Positions 15,798 through 24,337 of a stretch of 64,000 nt of DNA are shown in pieces; position 1 is the first letter of the stretch; every line of letters begins with the position of its first letter. The position numbers and the translations under genes are program-made. Origin of the DNA: Polaribacter sp. Hel1_85 (GTDB lineage: Bacteria > Bacteroidota > Bacteroidia > Flavobacteriales > Flavobacteriaceae). The stretch lies in NCBI RefSeq assembly GCF_000766795.1, contig NZ_JPDS01000003.1, positions 62,001 to 126,000 of the forward strand. The letters are read 5' to 3'. The notes under the pieces are model-generated. The model was given only the letters and a program-made list of their open reading frames with translations, made no database searches and was not told the DNA's origin.

Positions 15798-17203
15798 TAC
15801 TCCGCTATAAATGATTGTTGAATGATCAAATTTACCCAATTATCAGAACTTAATCCCATTAAGGTGAAATTATATTCATCATCAAAAATTAATTCTGGTG
15901 GTGTTTCTGTATTAATGTTTGAAGTTGTATTGGAAAGGTCATAATACTGAAACGTTTTATCTGTTGTAAAAGTCCCTGATAAAAAACTGCTTTCACTATC
16001 TGTAAATACTTGAAGGTATCTAACAGAATCATCATAAGTTCCGTCTATCCAAGTAAATTTTGGTTGTAATCTTTCAGAAGAATCTATAGTAACATTTTCG
16101 TCGGTTAACCATTCTGTTGGTTTTTCATCAATATTAATTTTTATTGGATTTGATTTGTACAAAATATCTCCAATAACATAGGTTATAATACTCCAACACT
16201 CTTCAGTATCTGTTCTAGAATACCTTCTAAACTTAGCTCCCAAAACAGCTCCATCGGTTAAAGTTTTTCTTCGATATTCAGAAAAATCTGTTTCATCTAC
16301 AGAAGTTCCTACTGTTTCATAATACCTCATATCTGAAGCACCAACTAATGGATAATAATAAATATAACTTAAACTAGATGATCCACTTGCGCTTGCAGCA
16401 AAAGCAGTTGCAACCTCAACAGTTTTTGTTGCGTTTACCTCTAAATATTCTTCTAAATTTCTTGGTATAAATGTTTCTTCAATTACTGTATTAACCCAAT
16501 TATCTTCACTAACAGCCATCATTGTAAAAAGATATTCAGTATCTTCTACCAAATCTTCTGGAGTTTCATCTACATTAATGTCTAGAACAACATTTGTATT
16601 ATCAAGATATTTAAAAAAAGTATCATTAGTATATGTCCCTGAAAGAAATGTTTCATCTTCACTTTCTGAAATTACTTCAAAATAAATTTCATTGTCTTCT
16701 CCAAAATCAGACCATGTAAATTGTGGCATTACTGTTTCTGGAAACTCAATAGTTACTTCATCCGTCCAAGTTGTAGGTTCATTTACGTTTTTTAAACGAA
16801 TTGGATTTGATTTATGCAACTCTCCATTTAATTTATAGGTAACCAAACACCAGTTTTCTTCAGTATTTGATCTTTCAAACCTTTGTAGCTTTCCTCCAAA
16901 AACATCTGTAACAGTTAATATTTGTCTTCTATATTTAGAGAAATCTGTTTCATCTACATCTAAACTATCTGCTTCATAATATCTAATATCTGTTGCTCCT
17001 TCTTCTGGATAATAAAAAACATAAGATAAGCTGGTACTTCCTTCAGCACTTGCTGCACAAGCGATAACTTCTCCAAAATCTTTTGTTGACGAGGAATCTA
17101 TATACTCTTGTAAATTTCTTGGAACTGTAACATCATTATCTTCTGTACAAGAAAAGAAAAAAAGAGAAACAAAAAGAGCTATCAAATAATTTTTAAAAGT
17201 CAT
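15797..17203 (-). CDS. Lipoprotein with two tandem ~220-residue repeats
   Basis: A 468-residue protein that I do not recognise. It has a lipoprotein signal peptide, with the lipid cysteine in FFFSCTED near residue 19. The rest is two copies of one unit, about 28-247 and 248-468. Matching blocks are PRNLQEYID / PRNLEEYLE, SLSYVFYYP / SLSYIYYYP, RYYEADSLDVDETDFSKYRR / RYYETVGTSVDETDFSEYRR, HKSNPIRL / YKSNPIKI and AVSEDNWVN / GLSSDNWVN. It is strongly acidic. It precedes, with a one-base overlap, a BamA/TamA-like barrel, so they may form an envelope pair. It begins 8 bases after the universal stress gene. Confidence 0.75.
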   Translation of the reverse strand: MTFKNYLIALFVSLFFFSCTEDNDVTVPRNLQEYIDSSSTKDFGEVIACAASAEGSTSLSYVFYYPEEGATDIRYYEADSLDVDETDFSKYRRQILTVTDVFGGKLQRFERSNTEENWCLVTYKLNGELHKSNPIRLKNVNEPTTWTDEVTIEFPETVMPQFTWSDFGEDNEIYFEVISESEDETFLSGTYTNDTFFKYLDNTNVVLDINVDETPEDLVEDTEYLFTMMAVSEDNWVNTVIEETFIPRNLEEYLEVNATKTVEVATAFAASASGSSSLSYIYYYPLVGASDMRYYETVGTSVDETDFSEYRRKTLTDGAVLGAKFRRYSRTDTEECWSIITYVIGDILYKSNPIKINIDEKPTEWLTDENVTIDSSERLQPKFTWIDGTYDDSVRYLQVFTDSESSFLSGTFTTDKTFQYYDLSNTTSNINTETPPELIFDDEYNFTLMGLSSDNWVNLIIQQSFIAE

Positions 17204-17211
17204 GTATTATT

Positions 17212-18045
17212 TTACATTTTTAAAGTCATAATTGGCAAGGTAGAATGATTTGTTAAATCTTCTGCAATACTACCTGCAAAAATATGAGATAATCCTTTTC
17301 TACCATGTGTAATTACAGAAATTAAATCTGCACCAACAGCATTAGAGAAATTTAGGATTCCTTTTTCAATAGATCTATCACAAACATAATTTACATTAAT
17401 CAATCTATGAGAGTCTCCTTCTGCTTTCATTAAAAAATTATTTGCCATGGTTTCCATTTCTGAAGTTGTTTTAAAATCTTCATTAGGCAAGTTTACATAT
17501 AAAATATGCTTTTGAGCATTTAAAAAATCCAGTGAATTTATCATTTTTTTAAATGCAGGAATACTTTCATCAGAAAAATCTGTTGCAAGTACAATATCTT
17601 CAAAATCTACATTTACCATTTCATTTTTAATCACTAAAACCGGTAAACTTGAATATCTAACCACTTTTTCTGTATTAGATCCTACAAAGAATTCTTTTAA
17701 ACCACTTACCCCATGAGAACCCATAATAATTAAATCGGCATTTACTTCTTCGGCAATTGCATTTACTTCACTAAAAACTTTAAAGTGTTTTATAACAGGT
17801 ACTATCTTTATGCCTTCTAAATAATCTTTTACCAAAAAATCTTTAAATTTTTGTTCTGCTAATTTTAAAAAAAACATTGCTTTTTCTTGCTGATTTATTT
17901 CACTTTCAGTTAAAGACACCTCTTGTATATCTAGCATATGCAAAGCATAAACAGTTGCATTGTGTTTATGAGCCAATAAAGCTGCAGTTTTTAATGCATA
18001 TTCTGAATGTTTAGAAAAATCTATTGGAACAATTATTTTATTCAT
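17212..18045 (-). CDS. Universal stress protein, tandem UspA domains
   Basis: A 277-residue cytoplasmic protein with two Usp folds, about 1-145 and 150-277. Domain one starts KIIVPIDFSKHSEYALK and carries the nucleotide loop IMGSHGVSGLKEFFVGS. Domain two starts DIVLATDFSDES and carries VITHGRKGLSHIFAGS. The GxxG...GS loops look fit for ATP binding. Usp proteins of this type are induced in stress or starvation; the exact function is unknown. It is the first gene of the short run continuing into the duplicated lipoprotein and barrel. Confidence 0.93.
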   Translation of the reverse strand: MNKIIVPIDFSKHSEYALKTAALLAHKHNATVYALHMLDIQEVSLTESEINQQEKAMFFLKLAEQKFKDFLVKDYLEGIKIVPVIKHFKVFSEVNAIAEEVNADLIIMGSHGVSGLKEFFVGSNTEKVVRYSSLPVLVIKNEMVNVDFEDIVLATDFSDESIPAFKKMINSLDFLNAQKHILYVNLPNEDFKTTSEMETMANNFLMKAEGDSHRLINVNYVCDRSIEKGILNFSNAVGADLISVITHGRKGLSHIFAGSIAEDLTNHSTLPIMTLKM

Positions 18046-18126
18046 TTTGATGATTTAATTGGTTATAACGCAAATTTAAGCCCTAATTTCAAAAATATAT
18101 AGGACATTCGTCATATTTTTTGATTT

Positions 18127-19131
18127 CTATTTTTGTTGATATAATTTTCGAAGCACTTCTTCTGCTGGTTTATTTTGTACTGTAAACATATGGTTTTTTT
18201 CGCCTCCAACTTTATCGTGAACATGAAACCATTTCCACAGAAAACCACCGGCAAACCAATCTTCTTTCCAAAATTGATTGTGTATTGCGTGCAATCCATT
18301 TACTTGAGCTTGTAAATTAACTTCGCCTAAATCTCTATCATATTTCCAAGGCTCTTTGCCTGTAAAATCTACACTTCTGTAACCAAATTCTGTAAATAAA
18401 ACTGGTTTCTTAAATTGTTTTTGAACTCTTGAAATTTCTTTTTTATGTGTTTGCCAACCTAATTCTAATTCTTCAATTGTAGGTGATTTTTTATCACTTA
18501 AAGGAAAATATGCATCAATACCAATGTAATCTATTTCTTTCCAAAAAGCGACTCGTTTAAATTCATCCCAATTTGCTGCGTATGTTAATTTTCCTTTATA
18601 AATTTTTCTAATTTCTGAAATTAATTTTTGCCAATATTGTGGTCTGTTTACAACGAATTTTTCTAACTCAGTGCCAATACATAAAATATCTGCTTTTAAA
18701 TCTTGTGCTGCTTTTGCATAGGTTAAAATAAACTCTGAATAAGTGTTTTCTAGTATTGTCCATTTTTCTTCAGAATCCATTTCAATAAAGCCTGTATATT
18801 CTCCTTTCCAAACCCAAATCTGAGGTTTTACCATAATTTTGACTTGTTCGTTCTGAAAAAGTTTTGCGTATTGTAACAACCCTTTTTTAGTTTCTCCAAA
18901 CCATTGTCTGTTGGTATTATGAATTATTTTTGGTGATGATAATTCTCTTATAAAACCAAAAGGCATCAATGCAACATAATTGCCTTGTGCCTTTATTACC
19001 GGAGAAATATGTTTTGTATTAATCGTATCTCTAGAAGCCACAAAACTAATTCCGTTTATTTTTTTATGTTGACTATTGCATGATAATTGAATTATAATCA
19101 GCAATAAAAAAAGGAGCTTATTTGTTTTCAT
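18127..19131 (-). CDS. GH113-like glycoside hydrolase lipoprotein
   Basis: A 334-residue lipoprotein (lipid cysteine at 18 in QLSCNS) with a TIM-barrel hydrolase domain resembling family GH113, known for beta-mannanase activity. Candidate acid/base Glu155 lies in CIGTELE, and candidate nucleophile Glu248 in VLFTEFG. MVKPQIWVWKGE near 100-111 and YIGIDAYFPLSD near 202-213 fit barrel strands. It would sit on a membrane surface and cut a mannose- or glucose-type glycan; the substrate is inferred. It is 25 bases downstream of the outer-membrane barrel gene in the same direction, so the two may form one operon. Confidence 0.8.
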   Translation of the reverse strand: MKTNKLLFLLLIIIQLSCNSQHKKINGISFVASRDTINTKHISPVIKAQGNYVALMPFGFIRELSSPKIIHNTNRQWFGETKKGLLQYAKLFQNEQVKIMVKPQIWVWKGEYTGFIEMDSEEKWTILENTYSEFILTYAKAAQDLKADILCIGTELEKFVVNRPQYWQKLISEIRKIYKGKLTYAANWDEFKRVAFWKEIDYIGIDAYFPLSDKKSPTIEELELGWQTHKKEISRVQKQFKKPVLFTEFGYRSVDFTGKEPWKYDRDLGEVNLQAQVNGLHAIHNQFWKEDWFAGGFLWKWFHVHDKVGGEKNHMFTVQNKPAEEVLRKLYQQK

Positions 19132-19155
19132 AAATCTCCTAAAAATAGTTTTTTA

Positions 19156-20028
19156 TTAAAACAATGCTCTTAAACCAATGTTAAAACTTTGTCCAAGCCC
19201 AGTATCACTACCTCTAACAAACTTACTATACAATACTTCTAAGTTAAGAGTTGGGTTTAATTGGTATTTACCTCCAAAACCTAAAGATGTAAAATCTTGA
19301 GAAAAATCTCCAAATCTTTGATAATGTTGTAAAAAACCTAATATCGTAGATTTATCACTTGGAAAATAACTCATAAAAACACCAGGAGCAAGTACAAAGG
19401 TTTTGTTTGCAAAACTTGCCTCTTCACCAAAATTGTATTCTGTATTTAACTCTGTAAACAATTGCCAGTCTCCACTAGGAAAAGTATGATCAAAGAAAAA
19501 TCTATTTTGAAAAGTATAGGCTGTTTGATCTAAATAAACCTCATTAACATCTTCTTCTTCTGAGATAACTGGAATGTGAAATGCAGATTGAATAGAGAAA
19601 TTACCAATACTTTCTATTGGTTGCCATTTTAAAGCTGGCGCAAAAGAAGACAATCCGTTTCTAGAATTTACATCATCTTTAAAACCAAATACCGATGTTG
19701 CACTTTTTCCTCCATTTGTATTAGATCTATATTCTAATAACAAACCAACATTTAACCTATTGTTATCTGAAATTCCGGTAAAGATATCTAAAGTAGATGT
19801 AAAATAATTTTCTCTAGCTTTGTCTGCTTTTACACCATTATATCTTCCTTTCGTTTCGCTATATAAATTATTAAAAAACTTAATATCCCATTGCCCTTTA
19901 TCTAATAATTTTGAAGGTGTATATGTTTGTATATTACTTTTATCAACTTTCACTTCTTCTTGTCCATAAGAATATAGACTGATAATCAATATAAAAGCAA
20001 ATAGAATTCTAGATAGATTTTGTTTCAT
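19156..20028 (-). CDS. Outer-membrane beta-barrel protein of unknown function
   Basis: A 290-residue protein with a signal peptide (cleaved after about 22, YSYGQ). Alternating strands follow, with a terminal LGQSFNIGLRALF that ends in Phe as outer-membrane barrels do. Blocks such as GQWDIKFFNNLYSET, FTELNTEYNF and FGGKYQLNPTLNLEVLYSKF suggest a 10-12 strand barrel, sometimes annotated simply as transporter. No ligand can be named. It is transcribed before the GH113-like gene and diverges from the redox-glycan operon. Confidence 0.7.
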   Translation of the reverse strand: MKQNLSRILFAFILIISLYSYGQEEVKVDKSNIQTYTPSKLLDKGQWDIKFFNNLYSETKGRYNGVKADKARENYFTSTLDIFTGISDNNRLNVGLLLEYRSNTNGGKSATSVFGFKDDVNSRNGLSSFAPALKWQPIESIGNFSIQSAFHIPVISEEEDVNEVYLDQTAYTFQNRFFFDHTFPSGDWQLFTELNTEYNFGEEASFANKTFVLAPGVFMSYFPSDKSTILGFLQHYQRFGDFSQDFTSLGFGGKYQLNPTLNLEVLYSKFVRGSDTGLGQSFNIGLRALF

Positions 20029-20131
20029 TTTATTAGGTTCAATTAATTTTAATATAACCTAAGTCTATACATTTTACTACAACTTACAAAAATTTACAAG
20101 AATCATTATTTAAAACAATTCTAAATTAAAG

Positions 20132-20161
20132 TTTGCGTTTAAGTTCTTAACTTTATCTTCG
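20132..20161 (+). promoter_or_regulatory. Candidate Bacteroidota promoter of the redox-glycan operon
   Basis: TTTG at 20132-20135 and TATCTTCG at 20154-20161 are separated by 18 bases, close to the TTTG...TAnnTTTG pattern of this phylum. Transcription would begin near 20167, about 20 bases before the ATG at 20188. Confidence 0.45.
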
Positions 20162-20187
20162 ACATAATTTGCAACAATCAATCAACT

Positions 20188-21537
20188 ATGGACCATATTG
20201 TAATAATTGGTAATGGAATTTCTGGAGTTACTGCTGCAAGGCATATTAGAAAAAACTCTGACAAGAAAATAACAATAGTTTCAGCAGAAAATAAATACTT
20301 TTTCTCAAGAACTGCACTCATGTACGTTTACATGGGCCATCTAAAATTTAGTCATACACAACCTTATGAAGATTGGTTTTGGGAGAAAAACAGCATAGAT
20401 TTAAAACAAGGTTTTGTAGGCAATATAAATACAAAAGAAAAAGTTTTAAATTTTTCTAATGGAGAAAACCTTACGTACGATCAATTAATCATAGCCACAG
20501 GATCTAAACCAAATAAGTTTGGTTGGCCTGGGCAAGATTTAGATGGCGTTATGGGAATGTACCATAAACAAGATTTAGAAAAATTAGAAAAATATGCACC
20601 CAATAATGACATTTGTAAAAGGGCTGTTATTGTTGGTGGTGGATTAATAGGAATTGAATTGGCAGAAATGTTAAGGAGCAGAAAAATTCCTGTTACTTTT
20701 TTAGTGCGTGAAGCAAGTTTTTGGAACGGAGTTTTACCTGCACAAGAATCTGCAATGATTAATGAACACATTAAAGAACATCATATCGACTTACGTTTAA
20801 GTACAAATTTAAAAGAAATTAAAGCTGATGAAAACGGACGTGTAAAATCAGTAATAATTGAAGAAACAGGTGAAGAAATCTATTGTGATGTTGTTGGCTT
20901 AACTGCTGGTGTAACTCCGAATATTAATTTTCTAAAAGAATCTGGAATAGCATTAGGGCGTGGCGTAAAAGTAAATCGTTTTTTAGAAACAAATATAAAA
21001 GATATCTATGCAATTGGAGATTGTGCAGAACAACATGAAGCCATTGGCCAACGCAGAAACATTGAAGCTGTTTGGTATACCGGTAGAATGATGGGAGAAA
21101 CTGTAGCACAAACTATTTGCAATCATAAAACAGCATACAAACCAGGACATTGGTTTAATTCTGCCAAGTTTTTAGACATCGAATATCAGACCTATGGTTG
21201 GGTTTTTAGTGAAAGAGGAAAAAAAGAAAATGAAGCATATTTTCAATGGAGACACCCAAAAGATAATAAATGTATTACCATTTCTTTTGATAAAAACTCA
21301 AACAAATTCTTGGGTATAAATACCTTTGGAATTAGAATGCGTCATGAAATTTTTGATAAATGGCTAACTGAAAATAAATCGATTGAACATGTTTTAGAAT
21401 ATTTAGCTGATGCCAATTTTGATCCAGAGTTTTACAAATTTCACGAGGCTGAAATTATTGCTAAATTCAATCAAGAAAATAACACTAATATTCAACGAAA
21501 AAAGAAAAGCTGGAAACGCATCTTTAGCAAAGCATAA
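20188..21537 (+). CDS. FAD/NAD(P)-dependent oxidoreductase
   Basis: A 449-residue two-dinucleotide-fold flavoprotein (Pyr_redox_2). The FAD loop is VIIGNGISGVTAARH at 5-19, the NAD loop VIVGGGLIGIELAEML near 149-164, and the second FAD contact DIYAIGDCAEQ near 272-282. The roughly 120-residue C-terminal extension is less usual. It should pass electrons between NAD(P)H and a partner; the next gene, three bases on, is a membrane iron-sulfur protein and the likely partner. It opens a six-gene run with near-zero spacing. The substrate is unknown. Confidence 0.88.
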   Translation: MDHIVIIGNGISGVTAARHIRKNSDKKITIVSAENKYFFSRTALMYVYMGHLKFSHTQPYEDWFWEKNSIDLKQGFVGNINTKEKVLNFSNGENLTYDQLIIATGSKPNKFGWPGQDLDGVMGMYHKQDLEKLEKYAPNNDICKRAVIVGGGLIGIELAEMLRSRKIPVTFLVREASFWNGVLPAQESAMINEHIKEHHIDLRLSTNLKEIKADENGRVKSVIIEETGEEIYCDVVGLTAGVTPNINFLKESGIALGRGVKVNRFLETNIKDIYAIGDCAEQHEAIGQRRNIEAVWYTGRMMGETVAQTICNHKTAYKPGHWFNSAKFLDIEYQTYGWVFSERGKKENEAYFQWRHPKDNKCITISFDKNSNKFLGINTFGIRMRHEIFDKWLTENKSIEHVLEYLADANFDPEFYKFHEAEIIAKFNQENNTNIQRKKKSWKRIFSKA

Positions 21538-21540
21538 TAT

Positions 21541-23163
21541 ATGAAATTCATAAAACAAACAGGTTTAATTATATTTTTATTAGGATTATTTTTCTTTATA
21601 GGAACGATTTTTACAGGTTCTTTCCGATTAACTCAAACAGAATTAGACAATTTTATTCAAGAAAAAGGATATAAAAGTGATGTAATTAAATCGCAACTTA
21701 CAAATGCAATTGTAACCGATAAAGACTTAAATATTTTTGAATTTTCAAGTCGTGTTAGAAATGCATATAACATGTCGAACAAACATTATGATAAGTTAAT
21801 TGCTAAATATGATGCTGAAAAAAACTGGGACAAAAAAGCAGCACAATTTCAGTATAAAATATTTGGCAAACCTCATAGTTTAAGTTTTTCACTTGCTAAA
21901 AAAGCAGGCAAAGGACTTTTGGTTGAAAACACTGGACTTATGTGGTTTTTAACTTTTGGATTGGGAATTATTGGTGCACTGATGTTTATTATTCCTGATG
22001 TAATTTTATTAGGAAAACCAGGAATAAAAAATGATGGAATTTTTCTAAATGCAGCTACAAATCGTGGTTGGATTGGTTGGTTTGCCTTTATCTTTTTAGT
22101 TACTTTTTACATTCTCCTATATTTTTATCCAGATTTAATAGTAAACTGGGTGTATTTGGTAGATCCTATTAGCAAATCTATTAGTGGTAACCCTGCAAGT
22201 CAATGGTTTTTATATGGTTTTTTATACTGCGTTGTAATGGCTGTGATGGCTGTGAGAATGTATATAAAATACCGTCATAATAAATATCAAATTTTAAGAA
22301 CTACTTCTGTTTTATTCTTTCAAATTGTTTTTGCTTTTTTAATTCCAGAGATTTTAGTACGCTTCGAAAAACCTTGGTATGACTTTAAAAATGCATTTCC
22401 TTTAGATTATGATTTTTTCTTTAAATGGAATTTAGACGAACTGCTTTCTAGTGGAGGTTTTGGTTTATTCATTTTAGTTTGGGGAGTAGTTTTAACAATT
22501 GTAGTTGTACCTGTAATGGTCTATTTCTTCGGAAAAAGATGGTATTGTTCTTGGGTTTGTGGTTGTGGAGGATTAGCAGAAACTTTAGGAGATCCTTACA
22601 GACAACTTTCAAGTAAAACCTTACTTTCTTGGAGAGTAGAACGCATTGTAATTCACGCTGTACTTGTTTTTGTTTTAGTGATGACAGGTTTTGCTCTATA
22701 TACATTCTTTTCTGGTGCTGATCAAGCTTTAGGAATTAAGACACAAACAATTCAAGATATTTATGGGTTTTTAATAGGATCTATTTTTGCAGGTGTAATT
22801 GGTACTGGCTTCTACCCTATTTTTGGTAACAGAGTTTGGTGCCGTTTTGGTTGTCCTTTAGCAGCTTATTTAGGTTTTATACAACGTTTTAAATCAAGAT
22901 TTAGAATTACTACAAATGGAGGTCAGTGTATCTCTTGTGGAAATTGTTCTACATATTGTGAGCAAGGTATTGATGTTAGAGCTTACGCACAAAAAGGAGA
23001 AAATATTGTACGATCTAGTTGTGTTGGTTGTGGTGTTTGTTCTGCTGTTTGCCCAAGAGGAGTTTTAAAGTTAGAAAACGGACCAGAAGAAGGTAGAATT
23101 AATCCTACCGAAATTTTATTAGGAAATGATGTAGATTTAATGGATTTGGTAAACAAAAATTAA
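21541..23163 (+). CDS. Membrane 4Fe-4S electron-transfer protein (NapH/CcoG-like)
   Basis: A 540-residue inner-membrane protein with about six transmembrane segments after an N-terminal anchor and a soluble part (about 30-130). Cysteine motifs: RWYCSWVCGCGG (about 330-341) and RVWCRFGCPLAA (about 430-441), as in NapH/RdxA/NosR-type proteins, then two ferredoxin motifs CISCGNCSTYC and CVGCGVCSAVC near 462-505. It should carry electrons across or along the membrane, probably with the preceding flavoprotein. The following gene overlaps its stop codon by one base (TAATG). The terminal acceptor is not evident. Confidence 0.85.
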   Translation: MKFIKQTGLIIFLLGLFFFIGTIFTGSFRLTQTELDNFIQEKGYKSDVIKSQLTNAIVTDKDLNIFEFSSRVRNAYNMSNKHYDKLIAKYDAEKNWDKKAAQFQYKIFGKPHSLSFSLAKKAGKGLLVENTGLMWFLTFGLGIIGALMFIIPDVILLGKPGIKNDGIFLNAATNRGWIGWFAFIFLVTFYILLYFYPDLIVNWVYLVDPISKSISGNPASQWFLYGFLYCVVMAVMAVRMYIKYRHNKYQILRTTSVLFFQIVFAFLIPEILVRFEKPWYDFKNAFPLDYDFFFKWNLDELLSSGGFGLFILVWGVVLTIVVVPVMVYFFGKRWYCSWVCGCGGLAETLGDPYRQLSSKTLLSWRVERIVIHAVLVFVLVMTGFALYTFFSGADQALGIKTQTIQDIYGFLIGSIFAGVIGTGFYPIFGNRVWCRFGCPLAAYLGFIQRFKSRFRITTNGGQCISCGNCSTYCEQGIDVRAYAQKGENIVRSSCVGCGVCSAVCPRGVLKLENGPEEGRINPTEILLGNDVDLMDLVNKN

Positions 23164-23645
23164 TGTTTAAATACACTTTCTTCATTTTCTTTTTTCTTTT
23201 GATGAGTTTCTCATCCTTTTGCCAAAAAGAATATCATAAAGAATACTATAAAAACAAACAAATAAAAGAAGAAGGATGGCTTTTAGATGCTAAAAAAACA
23301 GCTTTTTGGAAGTTCTATTACAAAAATGGAAATCTAAAAAAAGAAGGCCATTTTTCAGACAATTTAGAAACGAATTATTGGTATTTTTACAACAACGATT
23401 CCTCCAAAAAAAAAGAGGGTCATTTTAAAAAAGGAACAAAATATAATTGGTGGTTATTTTATGATGATAAAGGTTTTATAAACCACAAATGTCAATTAAA
23501 AAACAATCAAAAAAATGGATATTGCTTAATATATAAAGAGGAAAAACTTATAAAAGCATCCAAATATAAAAAAGGTAAAAAAATAAAAGAATGGACAGAC
23601 TTTTCATCCTTTAGAGTTGAAAACAGTCTCAATGATTTAAGATAA
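23163..23645 (+). CDS. Secreted YwqK/MORN-like repeat protein
   Basis: A 160-residue protein with a signal peptide (1-21, ending SSFCQ) and four to five MORN-like units of about 22 residues: KTAFWKFYYKNGNLKKEGHF, TNYWYFYNNDSSKKKEGHF, YNWWLFYDDKGF and NGYCLIYKEEKL. Databases call this family YwqK antitoxin, but no toxin gene is adjacent and the protein is exported, so I doubt that role here. One-base TAATG overlaps on both sides place it firmly inside the redox-glycan operon. Function unknown. Confidence 0.8.
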   Translation: MFKYTFFIFFFLLMSFSSFCQKEYHKEYYKNKQIKEEGWLLDAKKTAFWKFYYKNGNLKKEGHFSDNLETNYWYFYNNDSSKKKEGHFKKGTKYNWWLFYDDKGFINHKCQLKNNQKNGYCLIYKEEKLIKASKYKKGKKIKEWTDFSSFRVENSLNDLR

Positions 23646-24337
23646 TGGCCCCAATAATTAAAGTAATTATACCTGCTTATAACGAGCAAGATTCTATAAC
23701 AAATGTAATTAACGATATTCCTAAAATCGTTGATGAAGTTATTGTAATTAGTAATAATTCTACTGATAATACAGAAATAAACGCAAAAAACGCTGGAGCA
23801 ACAGTTCTTAAAGAACATCGTAAAGGCTATGGTTATGCATGTTTAAAAGGAATGGAATACATTTCTAATCAAAAAATAAAACCAGAAATTTTAGTTTTTT
23901 TAGATGGAGATTATTCTGATTACCCAGAACAATTAACAGAAATTGTTGCACCAATAATTCATAACAATATCGATTTTGTAATTGGTTCTCGTGTAAAAAA
24001 ATTGAGAGAAAATGGTTCTATGACGCCCCAACAAATTTTTGGTAATTGGTTAGCAACATTTTTAATGAAGCTGTTTTTTGGAGCAAAATTTACAGATTTA
24101 GGTCCTTTTAGAGCTATTAAATACAATACATTACTGGCTTTAAATATGGAGGACAAAACGTATGGCTGGACTGTAGAGATGCAGTTAAAAGCTTTAAAAC
24201 AAAAATTGAGTTACGTAGAAATTCCAGTGAAATACAGAAATAGAATTGGCGTTTCTAAGGTGTCAGGTACTGTAAAAGGAAGTATCTTTGCAGGTATAAA
24301 AATATTAGGTTGGATTTTTAAATACAGTTTTAAATAG
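23645..24337 (+). CDS. GT2 glycosyltransferase, polyprenyl-phosphate mannose/glucose synthase-like
   Basis: A 230-residue soluble GT2 enzyme. It opens KVIIPAYNEQDSITNVI (6-22), has the metal-binding LVFLDGDYSDYPEQL near 79-93, then VIGSRV and a TDLGPFRAI block near 155-163. The size and blocks resemble DPM1-type synthases that load a hexose onto polyprenyl phosphate. The gene two places downstream is a GT-C enzyme of the kind that uses such lipid-linked sugars, which supports this reading. Its ATG overlaps the previous stop (TAATG). Confidence 0.85.
   Translation: MAPIIKVIIPAYNEQDSITNVINDIPKIVDEVIVISNNSTDNTEINAKNAGATVLKEHRKGYGYACLKGMEYISNQKIKPEILVFLDGDYSDYPEQLTEIVAPIIHNNIDFVIGSRVKKLRENGSMTPQQIFGNWLATFLMKLFFGAKFTDLGPFRAIKYNTLLALNMEDKTYGWTVEMQLKALKQKLSYVEIPVKYRNRIGVSKVSGTVKGSIFAGIKILGWIFKYSFK

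Noticed and set aside
23163..23645. Toxin-antitoxin system based on the YwqK name
   Set aside because: The protein has a signal peptide and lies in a glycosyltransferase operon with no toxin candidate.
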